This document shows, in pieces, positions 7,941-16,718 of a stretch of 64,000 nt of DNA. Numbering within the stretch: position 1 is the first letter of the stretch; every line of letters begins with the position of its first letter. The translations under genes were made by a program, and so were the position numbers. The notes below the pieces were generated by a model. It did not search any database and was not told the DNA's origin. It was given only the letters and a program-made list of their open reading frames with translations. Location of the stretch: positions 62,001 through 126,000 of the forward strand of contig JAFLSW010000003.1 of NCBI GenBank assembly GCA_022510725.1, given 5' to 3'. Source of the DNA: Lachnospiraceae bacterium (GTDB taxonomy: Bacteria; Bacillota; Clostridia; Lachnospirales; Lachnospiraceae).

Positions 7941-9677
7941 TTACAGCATGCCGTTGATCATGGCAAGCACTTCTTCTCCCAATGCAGCCGATTTCTCATT
8001 GGCATCCTCTAAGGAAGTGCCTTTGATACCATAATAGAATTTTACCTTAGGCTCGGTACCGGAAGGGCGGACACAGAGCCAAGCATCATCAGTCAGATCA
8101 TAATAAAGCACATTGGAGGAAGGAAGGCCTGTAGGCTTTTCTTCTCCTGTCTTTACATCCTTGATCACGCCGGTCTTGTAATCCCTTGCAGATAAGACGG
8201 TATATGCGCCAAACTTTTCAGGGGTATTCTTACGCAGAGTCTCCAAGATCTCCTGGATCTTGGCAAGACCTTCTATACCCTTTAAAGTAATGGATTTGAT
8301 ATCGTCTTTGTAATAGCCGTATTTTTCGTACATATCGATCATAGCATCCCAAAGTGTCTTGCCCTGGGTCTTATAGTACGCTGCAGCCTCACAAAGTGCC
8401 ATGGTAGCGACAATGGCGTCCTTATCCCTTGCATGAGTACCGATCAGGCAGCCGTAGCTTTCCTCAAATCCAAAGAGATAGGTGCCTTTTCCCTTCTGTT
8501 CAAAACCTAAAATCTGCTGTCCGATATATTTAAAGCCTGTCAATACCTCGATCAGCTCTACACCGTAGGCTTTGGCAATTGCATCCGCCATATTGGTAGT
8601 CACGATGGTCTTGATCAAAGCACCGTCGTCGGGAAGCCCTTTTACCGCCTTTCTCTGTCCGATCTCATAATCTGCCAAAAGACAGCCGGACATATTTCCG
8701 GTCAAGGTGATATATTCACCGCTCTTTGCATCCTTTACATACACGCCCAAACGGTCTGCATCAGGATCGGTAGCAAGAACCAGATCTGCATCCACTTCTT
8801 TTGCCAGCTTCAGGCCCAGCTCAAAAGCCTCTGCTGCTTCCGGATTGGGATAAGAAACCGTAGGGAACTCTCCGTCAGGAAGCTCCTGCTCCGGTACTAC
8901 ATATACATTTTCAAAGCCCAGCTCCTTCATAACCCTTCTGGCAGGGATATTGCCGGTTCCATGCAAAGGAGAGTAAACGATCTTAATATCCTTCTGGGCT
9001 TCTTGAATGGCATCCCAGTGAATAACCTGGCTCTTTAATTCTTCAATATAGGGATCGTCAATATCTTTGCCAATGGTCTGATACAGGCCTGCTGCCTTTG
9101 CGGCCTCTTTATCCATGGTCTTAACCGTATTGTAATCGGTGATGGCTCCTACTTCTGCCATGATGCCGCCATCATGAGGCGGTGTGATCTGGGCACCATC
9201 CTCCCAATAAACTTTATAGCCGTTATATTCCGGAGGATTATGGCTTGCAGTAATATTGATACCTGCAATACAGCCCAATTTCCTTACCGCATAGGATAAT
9301 TCCGGCGTAGGACGCAGGGATTCAAATACATATGCCTTAATGCCGTTTGCTGCCAGGCAAAGTGCCGCTTCATCCGCAAATTCAGGACTCATTCTACGGG
9401 AATCAAAAGCAATGGCTACACCTTTTTCTTTTCCGCCCTGCTTTAAAATATAGTTGGAAAGTCCCTGGGTCGCTTTTCTTACCGTATAGATATTCATACG
9501 ATTGGTTCCTGCCCCGATCACGCCCCTGAGTCCGGCTGTTCCGAATTCCAGTTCCCGGTAGAAACGATCTTCAATTTCTTTTTCATTGCCGGATAAGCTT
9601 TTTAACTCCTCCTTGGTAGCATCGTCAAAATATGGATTTGACAGCCAGCTTTCATACATCTCTTTGTAACTCATCAT
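7941..9677 (-). CDS. phosphoglucomutase/phosphomannomutase (alpha-D-phosphohexomutase)
   Basis: Interconverts hexose 1- and 6-phosphates, feeding glycogen, cell-wall and nucleotide-sugar synthesis. The 578 residues include the phosphoserine loop TASHNPPEYNGYK, the metal loop DPDADRLGV, the sugar-specificity loop GFEESYG and the phosphate-binding RPSGTEPKVKFY near the C-terminus. It resembles PgcA of Bacillus. The frame opens with ATGATG; the second ATG (9674) is better spaced from GGAGG. It follows a PEGA lipoprotein gene and runs into mazG. Confidence 0.93.
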   Translation of the reverse strand: MMSYKEMYESWLSNPYFDDATKEELKSLSGNEKEIEDRFYRELEFGTAGLRGVIGAGTNRMNIYTVRKATQGLSNYILKQGGKEKGVAIAFDSRRMSPEFADEAALCLAANGIKAYVFESLRPTPELSYAVRKLGCIAGINITASHNPPEYNGYKVYWEDGAQITPPHDGGIMAEVGAITDYNTVKTMDKEAAKAAGLYQTIGKDIDDPYIEELKSQVIHWDAIQEAQKDIKIVYSPLHGTGNIPARRVMKELGFENVYVVPEQELPDGEFPTVSYPNPEAAEAFELGLKLAKEVDADLVLATDPDADRLGVYVKDAKSGEYITLTGNMSGCLLADYEIGQRKAVKGLPDDGALIKTIVTTNMADAIAKAYGVELIEVLTGFKYIGQQILGFEQKGKGTYLFGFEESYGCLIGTHARDKDAIVATMALCEAAAYYKTQGKTLWDAMIDMYEKYGYYKDDIKSITLKGIEGLAKIQEILETLRKNTPEKFGAYTVLSARDYKTGVIKDVKTGEEKPTGLPSSNVLYYDLTDDAWLCVRPSGTEPKVKFYYGIKGTSLEDANEKSAALGEEVLAMINGML

Positions 9678-9694
9678 CGTCCTCCTTATGAAGT

Positions 9695-9760
9695 TTTATT
9701 AAGATCCCGGTAAACCGGGCTGCCTATATAAACTGCGGTCATGCCGCATATTTAACAATG
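9695..9760 (-). other. two small stem-loops between PEGA gene and phosphoglucomutase
   Basis: On the minus strand GCGG-CATGA-CCGC and then CCCGG-TTTA-CCGGG form two short GC hairpins. Neither is followed by a clean T-run, so termination would be weak. They may tune read-through into the phosphoglucomutase gene. Confidence 0.35.
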
Positions 9761-9761
9761 T

Positions 9762-11060
9762 TTACTGTGCTGTAAGCTCCGAGAAAGAATAGCTTACATC
9801 CTTTTCGGAATCGTCCACCTGCAGCGTGTAGCTTCTGGTCTGATAACCGGTTTTCCTTAAGGATATGATATAGGTACCCGGCTCTTTTGCAAAATTAAGC
9901 GGTATCGTTCCCACATACCGGCCGTTCAAATACATTTCCGCACCTCTGGGTGCATCAATGTAAACCCGGTAATCAGATGGCGAAGAAATAATGGTATTAG
10001 AGCTGACAGAGGTTTCTTCTTCCTTTTTCTCTTCCTTCTCGTCGGATTCATCAGGCTCTTTCAGCTTTAAATTAATGTTGGCCAAAGGCTCGCCCACTTT
10101 AATATATTGGCTTAAGGTACTATACCCTTCCGCACTGACTTTGATCTGATGAATGCCGTATTCCAATTCCACTTCACTGCTGTAATCCACTTCTTCTCCG
10201 TCAATAACAAGGGTTGCCGAAGCCGGTGTAATGGTAAAGATGATCTTGCCCATTTTTTTGGTCAACTCAGTCTGCAGCTCGGAAATATCCACCAGGGTTT
10301 CCTCGTCTCTGGCAACAGTGATCTCTTTGCTGCCGGCAACACCGTCCTTGCTGATATACAAAGTATAGTTCCCTTCTTGAACAGGCATCAGCATTTCTTC
10401 TGCAACTTTACCAACATAAGATTGTCCCACTTCTACCCAACCGTCTACAAAAGCATCATGCCCCGTAAGGCGCACATAGCCATGGCCGGTTACCACCGTA
10501 ATGGCATAAACCTCATGGTCTCTTGTAATAACCTTTAAACCGTCTACCGGATTGATCTCCTCTATCTGGATCTGCTCTCCCCTGGAAAGCACGGCAACAT
10601 GCTTATGGAGAGAATATTGCTCTCCTTCAAATGTCATAGTATAGGCAGCTTTATTGATCTCAAAACTGGAATTTACCGAATTGACATTCACATCTTCCAA
10701 AAGCTGAATGGATTTTGCCAGCTTTTCCTCTTTAAAAAAGGTTACCCTGACCATATCTCCTTCAGAAAGCTGTCCGACTACGATCTCATCGCCAAACTTA
10801 TTTTTTATGCCGGTTGCTCCGTTATAGGTAAGGACATAGGTCCTGCCCAGTGTCAGATTGTAAAAGCGAATGCTGCTTTTTTCCTGATCTATGGAAACAA
10901 TGACCGCTTCGTCCAGGGAATCCGCCAAGGCTTGTCTATATACAATTTGTTCTGCAATTTCCTCCTCCTGCACCGGTTCCGGCTGACTGTTTCCACAGCC
11001 AACTAACAAAATCCCCACAAGCAAAAGGAAGAAAAAGCCTGTTTTGTTTCTTTTTTTCAT
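9762..11060 (-). CDS. PEGA-domain lipoprotein
   Basis: Exported lipoprotein of unknown role. A signal peptide ends in a lipobox LVGC (Cys22), followed by an acidic linker. The middle part (about 50-260) is Ile/Val/Thr rich and beta-like. Two PEGA-type repeats can be seen: ITPASATLVIDGEEVDYSS near residue 280, and APRGAEMYLNGRYVGTIPLN near residue 370, separated by a Glu/Lys/Ser linker. PEGA domains occur in surface proteins, but no enzymatic motif is visible. It sits between a CotS-like gene and a phosphoglucomutase. Confidence 0.8.
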   Translation of the reverse strand: MKKRNKTGFFFLLLVGILLVGCGNSQPEPVQEEEIAEQIVYRQALADSLDEAVIVSIDQEKSSIRFYNLTLGRTYVLTYNGATGIKNKFGDEIVVGQLSEGDMVRVTFFKEEKLAKSIQLLEDVNVNSVNSSFEINKAAYTMTFEGEQYSLHKHVAVLSRGEQIQIEEINPVDGLKVITRDHEVYAITVVTGHGYVRLTGHDAFVDGWVEVGQSYVGKVAEEMLMPVQEGNYTLYISKDGVAGSKEITVARDEETLVDISELQTELTKKMGKIIFTITPASATLVIDGEEVDYSSEVELEYGIHQIKVSAEGYSTLSQYIKVGEPLANINLKLKEPDESDEKEEKKEEETSVSSNTIISSPSDYRVYIDAPRGAEMYLNGRYVGTIPLNFAKEPGTYIISLRKTGYQTRSYTLQVDDSEKDVSYSFSELTAQ

Positions 11061-11108
11061 AGGGTACCTCTTGACTCAATTAAGAGTATAACACGATTTT
11101 TCCAAATG

Positions 11109-12104
11109 CTAAAGTAAATCCTTTTCTATCTGCCCCAAAAAAGTTCTTCTTGCCTTTTCAATGGCCACAAGCGCCTCCAGCTTTTCTAACTGTCGCCTGG
11201 GCGGCAGAGACTTTCTTTTGTTTAAATAGGCATTGGCTATTTTCCAATATCGCTCCGGATATAACAGCCTTGCATACAGATATTTTTTTTCTTCTTTACT
11301 CAAAGGCTTGTTTTTTTCATATTCTTCCAGGATACTGTGTCCCATGGAAAAAGACCAATTATTTTTTTCCAGTATTTTTCTTAAAAATAAATATAGATCC
11401 CTGACCTGAATATCCATACGGCATTTTTCAAAATGGGTAGCAGTCAGTTTTTTTGCTCCGATCAGGATATTGTGTTGATTACATTCTCCATGGCAGTAGA
11501 TCCCCTTTTCTTTTACCAGATCGGACAGCTTGAAAAGGCACTCCTTATCCAAAAGTCCTGCCGCTTCCTTTGCAAGCTCTTCAAAATAAGCATATTCCTG
11601 CAGAAACCTCAGTTCAAATTCTCCCTTTTTAGGCTGCTTGCGGATAAAGGAACGGACTCTGGAAAGCTCCGCCTCCCGTTTGGAAAAGTCCTTAATGAAA
11701 GGCGACTGGGGCTGATCCTCTCCTATCCTGCCAAATTCCATGATGCCGTGCATTTTGGCAATTTCTCCTATGATGTACTGACATTCCCTGCTGTTTGTTA
11801 CATCACATTCTCTGCCTTCCACATGCTTTTTGACCACATATTTTTTTCCATCGGAATCCGTTACAAACAGTCCGCCTTCTTCATTGGGAATCAGGTTATC
11901 TATGTTGCAAAAACCGGATGCTTCCATCCGGTCACAGACTTCTTTGCATAAAAAAAGCTGTTCCGTCTTTCCCGTATATTCCCACAGGCTGATCATACCC
12001 TTATCCGTCTCGGCAATAATAGCCCCTCTGGCTTTCTTTGTATTGCCCACATTTAAGTCGTATTGTTCCAGCACTGCTATGGCTCTATCGTTCACTCTTC
12101 TCAT
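11109..12104 (-). CDS. CotS-family spore coat protein (kinase-like fold)
   Basis: Member of the CotS/YutH group, aminoglycoside-phosphotransferase-like proteins found in spore coats. The key visible motif is CHGECNQHNILIG (about 205-217), the kinase catalytic loop. An upstream lysine segment KKYVVKKHVEGREC fits the N-lobe. At 331 residues it has family length. The ATG directly abuts AAGGGGG, so the GTG at codon 4 (12095) may be the real start. Its place in this sporulation-rich arm supports the call. Confidence 0.8.
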   Translation of the reverse strand: MRRVNDRAIAVLEQYDLNVGNTKKARGAIIAETDKGMISLWEYTGKTEQLFLCKEVCDRMEASGFCNIDNLIPNEEGGLFVTDSDGKKYVVKKHVEGRECDVTNSRECQYIIGEIAKMHGIMEFGRIGEDQPQSPFIKDFSKREAELSRVRSFIRKQPKKGEFELRFLQEYAYFEELAKEAAGLLDKECLFKLSDLVKEKGIYCHGECNQHNILIGAKKLTATHFEKCRMDIQVRDLYLFLRKILEKNNWSFSMGHSILEEYEKNKPLSKEEKKYLYARLLYPERYWKIANAYLNKRKSLPPRRQLEKLEALVAIEKARRTFLGQIEKDLL

Positions 12105-12185
12105 CCCCCTTAATAGGTCATACCTATCTTATGAGAAGAAACCGCAAGATATGACAATGCCGGCTTTTCCAATTTTAACTTTTTT

Positions 12186-13535
12186 CTACTGCTGATCCTT
12201 ATATTTTAGATATAATTCATACAGGCTCTCTCTGGTGTTTAACTCAGGGTCCTCCAATACCTCCTCCAAGAGCCTCTCCAATACCTGCCCGATCTCTCTG
12301 CCCGGCTCCATGCCCCAACTGATCAGGTCTGCTCCTTTTACCGCAAGGTCGGAAAGCTTCACACACTCTTTATCCCGGATGATCTCTTCATAAAGCTGTC
12401 TGACTTTACAAAGATGCTGCTCTTTTTCTTCTTTTTTATGATCGCTTTGGGCATCCAGATCCGCCTGCTTTACTTCCAAAAGAAGGGGAAATACATCTTC
12501 GCCCAGACGGTTTATGGCCCGGCGCACCTGTTTTTTGCCCGGCTCCACCTGATGATCATGATACAAAACAAGCCGACTTACCATATGAATGGTATCATTA
12601 TCAAATTTCAGTCCCCGCAGGATCTTCTTACAAAGCTTTTCCGATTCTGCTCCATGGCCATGAAAATGATCGATACCCTCTTCATCCACCGTTTTACAAG
12701 AGGGCTTGCCAAAATCATGAAACAACATAGCAAGGCGAAGGACCTTATCCGGTCTGACCGCCATCATGCTGTGGATAATATGCTCGCCCACACTGTATTT
12801 GTGATGTGGATTATTTTGCTCCGTTTCCATGACCGCATCAAATTCCGGCATGATCACGGCAGTGATGCCAAGGCGATACAATTCCCGCATCTGCTCCGGA
12901 TGGGGAGAAGTCACCAGCTTCACAAGTTCCACCTGTATCCGTTCTTTGCTGATCTTATCCAAATTTCCACAAAGTTCCTGTATGGCTTTTGCCGTCTCGA
13001 CCTCCAGGCGATAGCCCAATTGGGCGGAAAATCTTACCGCCCGCATCATGCGCAGGGCATCTTCCGTAAAACGCTCCCTTGGTTCCCCTACTGCTCTGAC
13101 TATGCCTGTCTCCAGATCTTCCATTCCCTGAAACAGATCGATGATCCCGGTCCCGGGATTATAGGCCATGGCATTAATGGTAAAATCCCGTCGCCGCAAA
13201 TCCTCTGAAAGCTCCCTGGTATAAGTAACCTCCTTGGGATGCCTTGCATCCTCATACTCGCCGTCAATGCGGTATGTGGTCACCTCATATCCCACATGAT
13301 CCAGCAATACCGTTACCGTACCATGGGCGATTCCCGTGTCTATAGTCCGTTTAAACAGCTTTTTGATCTGCTCGGGTGTAGCGGAAGTAGTGATATCCCA
13401 ATCATCGGGCGTTCTTGAGAGTAGGGTATCCCTAACGCATCCTCCCACCGCATAGGCTTCAAATCCGGCTTCTTCTATTTTGTTGATGATCTTTGTTACA
13501 GCCTGTGGAAGCTGCAGTTTCATCGACTTATCCAT
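12186..13535 (-). CDS. cca: CCA-adding tRNA nucleotidyltransferase with HD domain
   Basis: Adds or repairs the 3' CCA of tRNAs; the one tRNA gene in this window does not encode CCA, so such an enzyme is needed. The nucleotidyltransferase motif GGCVRD (31-36) and DWD (45-47), and the RRRDFTINAMAY motif, are present. An HD hydrolase domain follows (LFHDFGKP around residue 245), as in the longer clostridial type. 449 residues is usual for this subgroup. A second ATG at codon 5 is possible. Confidence 0.93.
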   Translation of the reverse strand: MDKSMKLQLPQAVTKIINKIEEAGFEAYAVGGCVRDTLLSRTPDDWDITTSATPEQIKKLFKRTIDTGIAHGTVTVLLDHVGYEVTTYRIDGEYEDARHPKEVTYTRELSEDLRRRDFTINAMAYNPGTGIIDLFQGMEDLETGIVRAVGEPRERFTEDALRMMRAVRFSAQLGYRLEVETAKAIQELCGNLDKISKERIQVELVKLVTSPHPEQMRELYRLGITAVIMPEFDAVMETEQNNPHHKYSVGEHIIHSMMAVRPDKVLRLAMLFHDFGKPSCKTVDEEGIDHFHGHGAESEKLCKKILRGLKFDNDTIHMVSRLVLYHDHQVEPGKKQVRRAINRLGEDVFPLLLEVKQADLDAQSDHKKEEKEQHLCKVRQLYEEIIRDKECVKLSDLAVKGADLISWGMEPGREIGQVLERLLEEVLEDPELNTRESLYELYLKYKDQQ

Positions 13536-13657
13536 CTTCTCCCGCTCTTTTTTCTAAACATTCCTTTTTATGTTTTAATACATTTCTTTTAGAGTATAGC
13601 ATATTCATGACTTTATCAAAATAAATAAATTACATTTCCTTATTTTCCCTTTCGTAG

Positions 13658-13663
13658 TATAAT
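13658..13663 (+). promoter_or_regulatory. -10 element of the serpin gene
   Basis: A perfect TATAAT lies 44 bases before the serpin ATG in the region divergent from cca. No good -35 is found at the right distance, so an activator may be required. Confidence 0.4.
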
Positions 13664-13706
13664 TATCCTATAAACCTTAAAAACTAAAAATATGAGGTGA
13701 TGAATT

Positions 13707-15056
13707 ATGAAAAAAAGATATTTGATCTTGGGATTACTGCTTACTTCCCTGCTTTTATCTGCCTGTGGCAATAAGGATAATGGTAATAATGATACAACAG
13801 ACAGCTACCAATCAGATCTTCTGATGGAGCCGATTCCTCTGCCGGAAGGATGGGAAGGCGGTGCGCCGGAAACCACCCAGATCGTGGATGGCGAAACAGA
13901 CAATGACGGGGAAAGCTCGCAAGGGCAGCTGTCCTTTACAGATTCCGCAGAGAGCACTAACGCTTTGGGTTATGACCTGTTTGCTGCATTACCGACCGAT
14001 GAAAATGTATGCATTTCTCCTTACAGCATAGAGGCGGCTCTTGCCATGGGTGCAAATGCTGCATCGGATGTAACTCTTGATGAGATGTTAAGCGTTATGC
14101 ATGTGGAAGATCTGGATGGTTTTAATGCAGGCTTTGCTGCTTCCATGGATAAGCTTGAAAATGACGGCATGGATATCCGCGTTGTGAATTCTGTTTGGTA
14201 TCAGAAAGATATGAATACGACAGAAGACTTCCGATCCTCTTATCTTCCCTTGCTGGAAGATCAATATGCTGCAGAAAGCTTCGACCGGAATTTAAGCGAT
14301 GCCGCAACTGTTGATGAGATCAATGACTGGGTCAAAAAAGCCACCAACGATAAGATTGATCAGATCGTGACAGACATTGATGATTCCGCATATCTGCTTT
14401 TACTCAATGCAGTATACTTTAACGCAAAATGGACCGTTCCCTTTGCAGCCGAGCTTACCTATGACGAAACCTTCCACGGTTTAGACGGCGACAAAGAAGT
14501 GCCTTTTATGCACATGCGCGATAAATTTTTTAAATACTATGAATATAAAGGGATTCGGGCTATCCGTTTAAGTTACTCAAACAGCAGCACTGCCATGGAC
14601 ATTCTGATCCCTGCCGATCCGGATGAGGATGTAACTGCACTTTTTAATGCTCTTACCTATGAAGAGAAGAAAGAATTGTATCAGGGTCTTACCGATGCAG
14701 AGGATCAATTGATCGGAAACCTGCGTCTTCCCCGATTTGAATTCTCTTCCGATGCTCTTTCTCTGAGACAGACTTTCGTTTCTCTTGGCATGGCCAAAGC
14801 ATTTGGAGAAACTGCAGATTTTCCTGTGATCGCTGACAATGCTTATATCAGTGACATTGTTCACAAAACCTACATTCGGGTAGACGAAGAAGGCACAGAG
14901 GCTGCTGCCGTAACAGGCGCCATGGTAGAGGCGATGTCTCTTCCTGTGGGAGAACCCATTCCCTTTGAAGTGGATATGCCTTTTGTGTATTATATTTCCG
15001 ATACTTCCGACGGCACGATTCTGTTCCTGGGAAGTATGAAGAATATTGAAAAATAA
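13707..15056 (+). CDS. serpin-family protease inhibitor, lipoprotein
   Basis: Predicted surface-anchored serine protease inhibitor. The signal peptide ends in LLSAC (Cys20), followed by a low-complexity linker rich in Asn, Asp and Gly, then the serpin fold from about residue 80. Core serpin motifs visible are CISPYSIEAALAMGANAAS, LLLLNAVYFNAKW and the C-terminal PFVYYISD...ILFLGSM. The hinge EEGTEAAAVT (394-403) keeps the small residues needed for loop insertion, so it should be inhibitory. Counting 17 residues from P17 places the scissile bond at Met410-Ser411. It has a strong GAGGTGAT site and runs against the direction of the surrounding genes. Confidence 0.92.
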   Translation: MKKRYLILGLLLTSLLLSACGNKDNGNNDTTDSYQSDLLMEPIPLPEGWEGGAPETTQIVDGETDNDGESSQGQLSFTDSAESTNALGYDLFAALPTDENVCISPYSIEAALAMGANAASDVTLDEMLSVMHVEDLDGFNAGFAASMDKLENDGMDIRVVNSVWYQKDMNTTEDFRSSYLPLLEDQYAAESFDRNLSDAATVDEINDWVKKATNDKIDQIVTDIDDSAYLLLLNAVYFNAKWTVPFAAELTYDETFHGLDGDKEVPFMHMRDKFFKYYEYKGIRAIRLSYSNSSTAMDILIPADPDEDVTALFNALTYEEKKELYQGLTDAEDQLIGNLRLPRFEFSSDALSLRQTFVSLGMAKAFGETADFPVIADNAYISDIVHKTYIRVDEEGTEAAAVTGAMVEAMSLPVGEPIPFEVDMPFVYYISDTSDGTILFLGSMKNIEK

Positions 15057-15075
15057 TATTTCAAAGGAGTACACT

Positions 15076-15444
15076 ATGAAAGTCCGCATCCAAGCTTACC
15101 TTGCCTACATGGATCACCTGTTGGAAGAAAACGACAGCGGCTTATCTTATGAAGAATTATGCGAAGAGCATCTAAGGCAGATTTCATTTTTTATGCATGA
15201 ACGACTGGTTCATCTGATGGTTACCCTGACCTTTGCCATTTTGGGGTTTTTAACCTTTTGCGTGACCTGTTTCACTTTTTCCTATGGTCTCATTGCGTTG
15301 CTTGTGGCCATTATGGTACTGTTGATTCCTTATATCATGCACTACTATCTTTTGGAAAATTCCGTACAGAAAATGTACCAACAATATGACGCTTTGCAGA
15401 CAAAGATCAGACCCGGTGTTTTTTCTTTAAAAACAGATGAATAA
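15076..15444 (+). CDS. small membrane protein of unknown function
   Basis: A 122-residue protein with an amphipathic N-terminal region (DHLLEENDSGLSYEELCEEH), then two adjacent hydrophobic segments (about 49-67 and 71-91) and a short polar tail. I do not recognise a family. The frame is open from 15046, but the ATG at 15076 is preceded by AAAGGAG and is preferred. It follows the serpin by 19 bases and is probably cotranscribed with it. Confidence 0.7.
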   Translation: MKVRIQAYLAYMDHLLEENDSGLSYEELCEEHLRQISFFMHERLVHLMVTLTFAILGFLTFCVTCFTFSYGLIALLVAIMVLLIPYIMHYYLLENSVQKMYQQYDALQTKIRPGVFSLKTDE

Positions 15445-15457
15445 GGGGAAAATCTTG

Positions 15458-15506
15458 TTGACAAAAGCTATGTTCATGCTACAATTAAAAACGATAATGA
15501 TTATTA
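15458..15506 (+). promoter_or_regulatory. rubrerythrin promoter with Fur/PerR-like operator
   Basis: TTGACA (15458-15463) and TACAAT (15480-15485) are 16 bases apart. Around the predicted +1 lies CGATAAT-G-ATTATTA (15492-15506), a 7-1-7 arrangement with a perfect ATAAT/ATTAT core like Fur and PerR boxes. Repression by the PerR-like protein encoded at 26348 is a reasonable inference. Confidence 0.6.
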
Positions 15507-15525
15507 AAATAAAAGGAGTTAAAAA

Positions 15526-16068
15526 ATGGCAGATTTAAAAGGTACGAAAACCGAAGCAAATTTACAGGCAGCTTTTGCAGGCGAATCCCAGGCAAGAAAC
15601 AAATATACATACTTTGCCAGCAAAGCAAAAAAAGATGGTTATGTTCAGATTGCAAATATTTTTGAGGAAACCGCAAACAACGAGAAAGAACATGCAAAAA
15701 TCTGGTATAAGCTTTTAAACGGCGGCTCCATCGGCTCTACCGTAGAAAACCTGACCGAGGCAGCTAACGGCGAAAATTACGAATGGACCGATATGTATGC
15801 TTCCTTTGCAAAAGATGCAAGAGAGGAAGGCTTTGATGATATCGCTTTCTTATTTGAAAAAGTCGGCGCTATTGAAAAAGAGCACGAAGAAAGATATCGC
15901 AAGCTTCTTGCCAATATCCAGGGAGATCTGGTATTCTCCAAAGACGGAGATGTGATCTGGCAGTGCGCTAACTGTGGTCATATCTGTGTCGGCAAAAAAG
16001 CACCTGAGGTATGCCCTGTATGTGCTCACCCTCAGTCCTATTTCCAAGTTAAGGCAGAAAATTATTAA
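15526..16068 (+). CDS. rbr: rubrerythrin
   Basis: Non-haem iron peroxidase that reduces hydrogen peroxide in anaerobes. The N-terminal four-helix diiron domain shows the paired carboxylate motifs ([39 protein letters not shown]). A C-terminal rubredoxin-like domain has two CxxC pairs, CANC and CPVC. 180 residues and this domain order are classical. It has its own promoter and AAAGGAG site, and the stop overlaps the next ATG. Confidence 0.96.
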   Translation: MADLKGTKTEANLQAAFAGESQARNKYTYFASKAKKDGYVQIANIFEETANNEKEHAKIWYKLLNGGSIGSTVENLTEAANGENYEWTDMYASFAKDAREEGFDDIAFLFEKVGAIEKEHEERYRKLLANIQGDLVFSKDGDVIWQCANCGHICVGKKAPEVCPVCAHPQSYFQVKAENY

Positions 16069-16718
16069 TGTCACATACTCTTAAAGTTGATGATATGACA
16101 ATTCCATATGAAATTATCCGGAGCAAACGCAAGACCTATGGCATCAGCATTGCTCCGGGGGGAAAAGTGACCGTTCGCATCCCTTTACGGGGCAGCGAGC
16201 GGTTTGCTGTATCTATGGTAGAATCCAAAAAGAACTGGATCGCTGCCAGCGTATTAAAACTGCGTCAGGTAGAACCCTATTCTTCCCAAAAAGAAAAGTC
16301 TCCTGCGCAAAAGCGCCTGGAGACGATTTACCGGAACGGTGCAAAGGAATATATTCCCAAACGGGTTTCCTATTTTGCCCGCATGCTGAGTGTTTCCTAT
16401 GGAACCATTACCATCAGAGACCAAAAGACCCGCTGGGGAAGCTGCAGCAGCAAAGGAAACCTTTCCTTTAACTGGCGTTTGATCTTGGCCCCGCCACAGG
16501 TTTTGGACTATGTGGTAGTCCATGAACTCTGTCACCGAAAGGAAATGAACCATTCCAAACGGTTTTGGGAGTTGGTAGAATCTATTATACCCGATTATGC
16601 CGCGCATCGGAAATGGCTGAAGGATAACGGCAATCAATTAAGCCTGACTCTCCCCACGCCTGCTGCTGACCATTCCATTCACATCTTTAAAGATTCCGAT
16701 TCCCAGATCGATGATTAG
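16068..16718 (+). CDS. YgjP-like (M48/DUF45-type) metallopeptidase
   Basis: Predicted zinc metallopeptidase. HELCH (152-156) with H162 in the following NHSKRFW segment gives the HExxH-x5-H arrangement of YgjP proteins, and the preceding KTRWGSCSSKGNLSFNWRL block is the family signature. The cellular substrate is unknown. The start codon overlaps the rubrerythrin stop (TAATG) with no separate SD, so translation is coupled. The last 81 bases overlap the 3' end of the convergent gene on the other strand; the C-terminal ~35 residues beyond the domain are polar. Confidence 0.88.
   Translation: MSHTLKVDDMTIPYEIIRSKRKTYGISIAPGGKVTVRIPLRGSERFAVSMVESKKNWIAASVLKLRQVEPYSSQKEKSPAQKRLETIYRNGAKEYIPKRVSYFARMLSVSYGTITIRDQKTRWGSCSSKGNLSFNWRLILAPPQVLDYVVVHELCHRKEMNHSKRFWELVESIIPDYAAHRKWLKDNGNQLSLTLPTPAADHSIHIFKDSDSQIDD

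Noticed and set aside
12414..13208. 264-codon open frame opposite cca
   Set aside because: Antisense shadow of a well-identified gene; no ribosome binding site and a composition typical of a reverse reading.
16254..16637. 127-codon open frame opposite the YgjP-like gene, and similar long antisense frames over gyrB, acetate kinase and serS
   Set aside because: All lie fully inside conserved genes in another frame, with no SD and no recognisable protein motif.
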